This document shows positions 56,630 through 64,000 of a stretch of 64,000 bases of DNA, piece by piece; within the stretch, counting starts at the first letter, position 1, and each line of letters opens with the position of its first letter. The position numbers and the translations under genes are program-made. The notes under the pieces are model-generated. The model saw nothing but the letters and a program-made list of their open reading frames with translations, was not told where the DNA came from and searched no databases. Source of the stretch: Galaxea fascicularis (lineage: Eukaryota > Cnidaria > Anthozoa > Scleractinia > Euphylliidae); contig OX419338.1 in assembly GCA_948470475.1 (NCBI GenBank), positions 12,680,747 through 12,744,746 of the forward strand, written 5' to 3'.

Positions 56630-56634
56630 GATTG

Positions 56635-58459
56635 TAGAGTCGTGAATCATCTTGATCGCGTATGTTCATTGGAAAGAAAAAAATACATCAGTAAAAAAAA
56701 GCTAGACTAGTGCGCGTTTTTTGTCTCAAACCCGAGACTTGAAGTTCTCAGTCCATTGAAAGAACGGCTGCCCTCTTCGTGATGGTCACAAATGGCCTTA
56801 AAAACAATTTGCAATGAATTAATATCTCCAAAAATATTTTTATTTCCAGTTTTGCCTTTGTTTTTTTTTTAGTTTTCTTTTCTAAAACTGATATTTCTAA
56901 TTCGCTAAATGTATTGATTAGTTCGATGACTCAACGCGCAAACAGCAGGTTGTCATTGAGAATTACTCAAAGCCTTTTTTTTAACTTTTTCTATTTCCTT
57001 CTAATTGTAATCAAACTTATTTACTTTTCTACATCTCAGGCTACAACCCTAATCGACAACAACGAAAATTGGACGGTGATCTCTTTGGAAACTATGACAA
57101 GATACAGCCGGGGGTTTACCTGTTTTTCATCGAACTCAAACATAAATATGAATTCAAAACATTTGTGCCTTTTATTTACCTTGAGTGAGATATGAAATAG
57201 CGCTTCGGTATTCCACAATATAGTTTTATTGAATTCAGTCGTTCCTTCCAGCATTTAGGTCATACTTCTTTATTTGATCTTTACTGATATATTTATTTAT
57301 TCTTATTTATTTTAGTCATTATATTCAAGAACGGACTATATGATTAAATTGCAAATAATACCATGAGGAGACAATATTAGCATCGATCGGCTCTTTCAGC
57401 TATTCCGCATTTAACCGCTTTCCATTAAGGAATAAATGGATTGATATGTTTTGATGCTTTTTTTGACAAAGGCAGAGAAACATACAAACTCCTCATTGCG
57501 CAAGTATATGTGTTTTTTTGGTTAAACGAAGCAGGCAGAACAAAATAAAGACGTACAGCTTTCTTGATAACTTTGCTTGGGCGTCTCATTTTCCTTGTCA
57601 ACCTTTTTTTAACGCAAACCGCCGGTTCCTTTTCGAAAACATAGAAAACATAAATTTCGTCTACCACTAAGACTTAGAGTCTCACCTTTTACGTAATAAT
57701 TTCACCAAAGTTTAAAGCTTTAAATTTTGCTGTCTGATCGCACCTAAAATATTGAGTAATTTAAGTAAAGTGGGCTGAAGTTCAACCAACCACTCCGTGT
57801 TTTGTTTTCAAATTTTTAATTTTGGTCTCGACTATTCTAAACAACATAAAAAGAATCGATACTTGTTAAATTTGCCTATCTTTGCCCCAACGGCTTACGG
57901 TAGCAATTTTCGAAATTTTAAGCAGAGAATTTCATTGGGAATGAATTAATTACTCTTACCTTAAAGCGGTTATAAGTGCACATAGCCGTATATTTGTACC
58001 AAAGACGTGTGCTTAATTTCACTCCATAAACTTGATAAAAAATTCACTGACGCTAACATGAACGGAAAGAAAACCACAAAAACAGGAACTAAGATGTCAA
58101 CAGAAAATCGCGTTCTTAGTTATGATTAGCGCTTAACACCCCGCCAATCACACAGCAACTCAATAACTTTTTTGTAATACGTTAAGCGATTGCTACTAGC
58201 TGCCTCGCTATCTGCGTCACGTCTCGCTCTGTGCCGGGCCGTTGTACTGACAGGGCACTAGAGGACACCGTAGCTCAGCAGGAGGACATAAGCTTTTTGT
58301 TCTTCAAAACCGCCGGATTCCTTTTATTAAAACTGTGATACGGCTGTGTTGAGTCAACATATAGCTATCATAGTGAGATGGGCATTAATAGCCGCGAGGA
58401 CTTAAAAAACGTCCAAAACGTGACTTTTGAGCATTACCTTGGCCTCAAAAAGCGCATAC
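56635..58459. other. Gene-poor stretch right of the retrotransposon
   Basis: AT-rich with poly-T runs near 56860. It may hold the 3' exons of the minus-strand candidate gene at 58460-59453. One acceptor-like site (TATTTTAG complement) lies near 57747, and a donor-like CTTTAAG/GTAAGAG lies near 57957, but no exon chain could be closed. No recognisable domain. Confidence 0.4.
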
Positions 58460-59453
58460 CTTCTGTTTAACGTCGTGAGATAACGTGGCTGCTTTAATAT
58501 CAGTCTTACTTCCAACGGATGTTTCGACAATTTGAAGTCCTCGACCACGCAAGCTTCGTTTAATTTCATCCTTATCATGAAATAACTTGGCAGCTTTAAA
58601 TTTTCCAACGCCATATTTTTTAAAATTTGAAAATAAGACTGTTTCTGAAATACACTGCAAGGCGCGCGATTCAGTCAGACTTTGTGTGGTTATAAACTAG
58701 TTTGACAAAAAGAGAATAATATACTTTCTATTGAATTAAAACAGGTGACAAATACACCTTCATCGTTTTTCTCCGACGTTTTTCTAGTTTCTATATACAA
58801 AAACAGTGTCGAGATACCATGCGAACTGTAAGTTAATGTTAATGCTACCAAAGGGACTAAAGTTACCACACAAGTTCTTGTGACTGTCCTTTTTTGTGCG
58901 CAAAGTTAAAGTTTGCGTGCATATGGTATCTATATTAAGGCCTCGTGTTGCATGAGATTCAAACTTATGCTGGCTGGTGAACTAGCCAATATAATATGTC
59001 AACAAACATAAAATTTGCATAACAACCGATATGAATAGCTTTGAATTGGTTTCGGCACCTGGATTCACGCTCTCCCGTAGGTCTGGAAAAGTATATAACT
59101 AAAATAAAAAATAAAGCATTATTCAATTTTGATTCACAGTCATACTGTTTGCAGAATAGTTTTCCCTCCAACTTTTTGTTCAGTGATGTAGCTGTAGGTA
59201 TAGTACTTTGAGAATTGTCGGATCTCACTGCATGGCTTTATTGCGAAGGGCAAAAGTGGGAGACAGCCCGGAGCCGTAGTTCAATAACAGGAAAATACTT
59301 CAAGGAACACAATCCCGTAACTGCGCTGCGCATGCATCAACCGGTGGTGGATTTAAAAGATGCGAGAAGTGAAATAAAACATTCAAATGGGCGTTTGCAT
59401 CGTGCACAGTTGAGTTCAATATTACCTTCAATCTTCTCAAAAGTATCATCCAT
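58460..59453 (-). CDS. Candidate 5' part of an unrecognised gene, three phased exons
   Basis: Three short exons join in phase: 59453-59426 (ATG, MDDTFEKIE), 59082-59059 (DLRESVNP) and 58644-58460. The third encodes 62 residues, starting ETVLFSNFKKYGVGKFKAAK and ending KAATLSHDVKQK. Each has GT-AG borders, and phases 1, 1 and 0 fit. Kozak context at the ATG is good. The last exon holds two similar motifs, FKAAKLFHDKDEIKR and IKAATLSHDVKQ, about 36 residues apart, which looks like an internal repeat. The sequence is Lys/Asp-rich and soluble. No family is recognised and no stop codon was placed. The second donor (CCAG/GTGCCG) is weak, so this model is tentative. Confidence 0.4.
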
Positions 59454-60317
59454 GTCTCCTTTAACCCCATTAAAAATAGAAAGGTTAGCAAATCACAAAT
59501 GTTTTTGCAAAGAGTGGGAAGCGTGCACTGCTACTCATTTCAGGGTTAAATTACTAGGTGGAGGCTGGACGATGGGTTGTCTTGATCGTGATGATTACAG
59601 AAGCTAAGCGTGATGTTCTTGCGTTCTGAAACAGATGCTTAAAAAAGCTAAGAAGTTGCCATGAAATGCTGGAACGAGGAAAAAAGAAGATGAAGAAGTT
59701 GTTCGGTTTTCTTTTTTTGTAAATCTATCTTATGAAAATATGTGAGAAATATGTGAGTGAAATATGTAATCATATCTCAATTGTAGCTTTTCCGTTTTTA
59801 CAGTTTTGTAAACACAGCAGAAGCTCATGCAGTGTCTCGATCAAAAACTTTCACCACCATATCATGATACAGATTTATTCAAGTAACCGTTACTAAGTGG
59901 AGTACGATCGTCCGGATGAGTGCGGTAGTCCTGAGAAGGACTGTTTGTGGTGACATTGAACACAAACAGATCGTACTGAATTTAGTTATGATATGACTCC
60001 TGGGATAACCATTTACGATTTTATTTAATTTAGTTAATATGTTAGCATTTTAGATGCTATCCTCTTTTTTTATTCTAATCTAACAACGTTCGGTTTCGCC
60101 GTAATTATGTTAAGACCCGTACCCGTATTGTTGCCGAAGGAAAGAAAAAATTCAATGCCAAGGTTGACATTAAGGAAAAGACGTTTTTGTCTGAAAAGAT
60201 GGAAATTGGATAACAGTTCAGAGTCAAGCGTTAATTAAAATGTTTATCATGAATGTTCATTGAATTCAGTGAGAACATAGTTTCAAATCTGCAGTATTAA
60301 CTAAAGATGTTGTGACT

Positions 60318-60600
60318 TGCGAGCCACGGCCTTATAGAATACATACCTCTTACTAACCGAGTTTTTTCCCTTGCACTCATCGCCCAAGCGCGAAGCGCGC
60401 GGGCCATAAATCAACGGGAAAAAACAAAACGAGGATCCGCAAGTTACAGTACGGACCGATAAAACGATGTTAGTAAGATATTTATTACATCACTGAGGTA
60501 ATCAGGCGCGCGGGAAAGGAAACTTTAAAATTTAGCGGGCCGTACCGTAGAATACGGCCCGCAAAATTGGCCAATCATAACGCGCGTACTAACTGAGAGA
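60318..60600. repeat. Repeat with GC-rich hairpin in AT-rich DNA
   Basis: The hairpin GCGGGCCGTA (60535-60544) / TACGGCCCGC (60553-60562) has an 8-nt loop. A second GC-rich palindromic patch, CGCGAAGCGCG, lies near 60390. GGGAAAAAACAAAACGAGG and its near-complement CGAGTTTTTTCCC flank the latter, suggesting a decayed foldback element. Confidence 0.5.
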
Positions 60601-62849
60601 CTGCCATGAAAAAAATTATTTATTACTTTTTTGTGCCCTAAGGACAAAGAATAGGAATAGGGGAAAAGTAACTGGGTTATAGGGAACATGGATATTTCGT
60701 TTAACGTTCTAAAAATTTGAAATTACTTTTCCATGCTCCAGATTAAAAGTTGTAAAAATTTGCATTTTACCTCTCTGATGATTCCATCTCATTTTCTCTT
60801 AGCAAGGCGAGACTTCACATAATTAAAAACGTTCGACAACAATGTCTGACAGTAGGGAACAATACGCTTGTTTTTAATTAATCTGCAAATCATTGCCTGA
60901 AATCCTTCTTAAAAGGTTGTTTACACAATCATTTTCAATTGGTGTATTGAATGACGGTGCAGTCATTTGAACTGGTAAGTTAAACGAATACAGAACGAAT
61001 AAAAACATGTTAAAGGTTAGAAAGACTTTCAATTTTCAGTAATGATCATTTCAAAATACTAAATATTTGAATTTTTTGTTATTGGTGAGCAATTTTTAAT
61101 GGCAAATTTACTGAAGCAAATCGACCAAAATTACGGGATATAGACTGAATATACCTCTTGATCGCTTCACCATGCAGGCATGAAAAGAGAACGATTAGTT
61201 AAGAACAGTTTGTTTATCCAACGCCTGCTTAATTCCTTGAACAAACATTAGTAATAGAAAAGTGGTATTTTGCTCGAAACCTATATAATATAAGTATCGC
61301 ACGTTAAGCCGTTCTGAATTGTAATTACCATGGTTTAACGGAATAATTACACCATGCCTATAAATATAGTTTCGCTTTTCATCTTGTATTAAAAAAATAA
61401 TAGTGAAAGTTTCATAACGCGTTATGTGAATAAGCCGAGACCGGTTTGCGTGGGATATGTAGTCGGAACAATATGACCTCCCTTTCAAGACGGGAAGTAC
61501 TTATGCAGTTTTACATAAAAGGTCTTTACACATACCCTGTTTTCAAATCGGTGTCTTGTATTTTAATCCATTGATGTGACAAGCAGAAGGAGTCCTAACT
61601 CTTCGTCCTTTCGAAATACTAGAGCTTTTGTTATTCTCACTGTACAATAGAGTTTTAAAAGCATCTGCTTCGATTATGCACTCGCGGCTCGTGACAACAT
61701 GCCCAATATAAGCGAATTGTTTTTTCTTAATTATTATGACATAAATGCGCTAGGTTAATTGCATTTAAAATTAGAAAATATAACGATATTTTGGACTAGC
61801 ATCAACTAGGAATAAGATGTCATTTTGTATGTTAAATCACTCCTTTATTCCTGAGCGATAATTTCCTTTCTACTATCTTAAGCTTTAGCTGGCAAGCAAG
61901 CTCTCTGAAACCCCAAAAGCGCGCTTGCTCGCTCAGTTGCTTATTCATTACCGTACAACTTTAGAGGTGTCCAGTTTAAACTGTAGATAGCTAAATCCCC
62001 ATATTAAATTAAGGCTTCAGAGATACAGCTGGCTATCAAACTATACCAAAATTTTGAAATAATATGAACTGTCGAATTTTTCACGACCTCTAAATGCGAG
62101 CGTCCAAATCTGACCTTTTCAAAGCTACAAGAATTTTGAATTTCGCTAATTTAATTTGTTCCTCCGGTAGTTTCCGGACCCAAGCGTGTCTGCGTTTTGC
62201 CATAGTTAATTACAGTGAAAAGTTTCAGAACCGGAAAAGTATTAAAGGTGGAGTGATAGTACAAAAAGATTTCAAAATGAAAATTCGCATAAAAGAACTT
62301 GTTGTTCATACGCTAAACTAGTCGTACTGACCAAATGTGAGAGCAAACGAACGCAAATTCATTTGAGTTTTAGCTCCTTAAAATGTCCGGCTTTAAGTGA
62401 AAAAATTGATTCGAGAAAACAGCGCTAAAATGTCAATCAAAAGAGTAACTCTTACTCCATTTAATACGTAATTTCTCCGCCAATATTTAGTCTTTTTCTG
62501 TATACTTTTTTTTAAATTAGAGATCACACTTGCGGACCATTGATTTAATCCAAACATCATAATTTGAAGAAAAATGCCGATTTCAAGGTGTGCGGTAACC
62601 GCCTGTAACAGTTAAAAAATAAACTCATCAATCATTCAATAGATTAATTCAAGAAGCTGAGATATTGTGGAAGAGTAATAAATTAACCCCAAAGTCTCAG
62701 CGCTGTGTGATATCCCATACTCGAGTTATTCGGCAAAATGTATCACTCAAAATTACAGAGTTTCGGCATGGATATTGTCCCTCTGGGGTCTCCTCAAATT
62801 TGGCGGCCTGAACTAAAAAAGATCAATACCGGAAGGCTCCGCCCCGAGG

Positions 62850-62955
62850 TCTGACCTCTTACTCTTTCATATACTATTTTTGACTGAAAAGGTACCCCTT
62901 TCATATACCTTCAACTGGAAAATGGTTTTTTACCCCCGCCTCCTTCCCCGAGGGG
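62850..62955. repeat. Dispersed repeat piece (GGTACCCC / TCATATAC type)
   Basis: CCGGAAGGCTCCGCCCCGAG, then CTCTTTCATATACTATTTTTG and AAAGGTACCCCTTTCATATA. The internal near-repeat of TTTCATATAC and the similarity to the 43690-44110 family in reverse sense suggest one repeat family. Confidence 0.4.
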
Positions 62956-64000
62956 AAATAATTGGGGAATGAAAATTATTTGTTGTACGTGTGCACATGA
63001 AACGTGTGGACAAAGCCGGCACTGGAACCGCTGGTAAGCTGTTGTTGGTCCCCAATCCTCAAGCTTCGTCGTAGGTTTTGGAAAGAACATTGGAAATTTT
63101 CTTTATGGCGTCCACAATTATAATATTTATGAAAGCTAAGTACTATGAAATTAAAGTTCATTCATTCATTCGTTCATTTATATCATTTATTCGGCGGATA
63201 TTTTCCACTCGTTGAAATCATCTTGTAGAATGCCCAGTCACATCCAGCAGATCCAGGACTTTCGCAGGCAACAGCCACATTTGAGCTACATGGTGGTCTT
63301 AATAAATATGGCGGAATTGTAGGCTTTTAATGACTTTTAGTGGATCTTTGCCTCTTGTTGTGGCTGATCTGTAACGATTTCTAAATCGGTACGGCCGGAA
63401 TCGAAATGACAAGAAACATATTCGAGATCTTAACTTAGATTTACACCAAGTTATTGGGTCTCTCTGTTTTTTTTTTTTTTTTTTTTTTTTTCGCTAGAAA
63501 TCAAGCTGAATTTCGATATTTTTGTATCGGAGAAGCACGCTCGGGGACTTTCACGGAAGGATTACGACCAAAGTTAGCGGAGAATGTGAAGGGTGTCAGT
63601 GGAAATATTGTCTATCGTACGCTATTAAAACCATCACAGTCTTTCGCACCAAGGAATATCATAAAAACTGAGTTTTTGTCTTTCTTTGAATTTAGGCTGA
63701 ATCCGTGAGGGGAGGTCCGTGCGAAGCAAATTTCGAGAAAACGTCTTGTAAACTCGTAAAGTAAACAGCATTTCACGGATCGAGGAGTAGATTTGTTCTA
63801 TAATACGTGGTTGTGTGGATAAGAGTTGATCCATATGTTCAAAAAATGAAGATGAATGTTAGTGACGACAGATCTTAATGAGTTGTTAGCAGAGCTACGC
63901 CATTTCAATACAATGTGGGTTTCTCTTTAAAAATAATGGTTCTCTATCAGAACATGTGGGTGTTGACAGTCTAAGGGTTAACCACAGTCAACAAATTGAT

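Larger units (their letters stand above)
59454..64000. other. Right-hand gene-free stretch
   Basis: No confident exon. It contains a hairpin repeat at 60318-60600, a dispersed repeat near 62850-62950, a 28-bp poly-T run at 63465-63492 and scattered AT-rich low-complexity DNA. Open frames of 60-97 codons lack domains and codon periodicity that could be judged real by eye. Confidence 0.45.

Noticed and set aside
59895..59970. Hammerhead ribozyme suggested by GGATGAGTGCGG...CTGAGAAGGACTG
   Set aside because: The core CUGAUGA and GAAA strands are not present in the right form. It looks like part of a dispersed repeat.
63454..63708. 84-codon plus-strand frame starting in poly-T
   Set aside because: Its start is a run of Phe codons from the poly-T tract and nothing in the remainder is recognised.

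Overview
This is eukaryotic, AT-rich, intron-dense animal DNA, most likely from an anthozoan cnidarian such as a stony coral. Four multi-exon genes belong to animal families (C-terminal kinesin, LanC-like 3, LDL-receptor adaptor/ARH, metabotropic GABA-B-type receptor). The introns are short to medium with GT-AG borders, and the spaces between genes are full of small DNA transposons, tRNA-derived SINEs, LINE remnants and one Ty3/gypsy element. The cnidarian placement is an inference from style and content; no single sequence proves it. No bacterial genes, CRISPR arrays or rRNA/tRNA genes were seen.

Layout. (1) 1-7312: a minus-strand kinesin-14 gene whose last exons lie beyond the left edge. 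Its introns hold a LINE remnant, a dispersed repeat and a two-level transposon nest (3157-4885 with 3215-4555 inside it). (2) 7600-12656: a complete five-exon LANCL3-like gene on the plus strand, head to head with the kinesin across a 287-bp shared upstream region. (3) 12657-16558: gene-free spacer with a SINE next to an interstitial telomere-type repeat, a hairpin MITE and a Harbinger-like element carrying a small Myb/SANT-like ORF. (4) 16559-27904: a nine-exon PTB-domain adaptor of the LDLRAP1/ARH type. (5) 30095-46676: a sixteen-exon GABA-B-type receptor on the minus strand, predicted 777 residues, with many MITEs in its introns. (6) 46677-52249: spacer. (7) 52250-56629: a complete, young Ty3/gypsy retrotransposon with 153-bp LTRs and a 5-bp target duplication, carrying one in-frame stop in integrase. 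(8) 56630-64000: mostly non-coding, with a three-exon candidate for an unrecognised small gene on the minus strand at 58460-59453.

The host genes are unrelated in function: a microtubule motor, a LanC-like protein, an endocytic adaptor and a neurotransmitter GPCR. The kinesin/LANCL3 pair may share a bidirectional promoter. Exon models were built by hand from splice-site consensus, reading-phase continuity and remembered family sequences. They have no transcript support.
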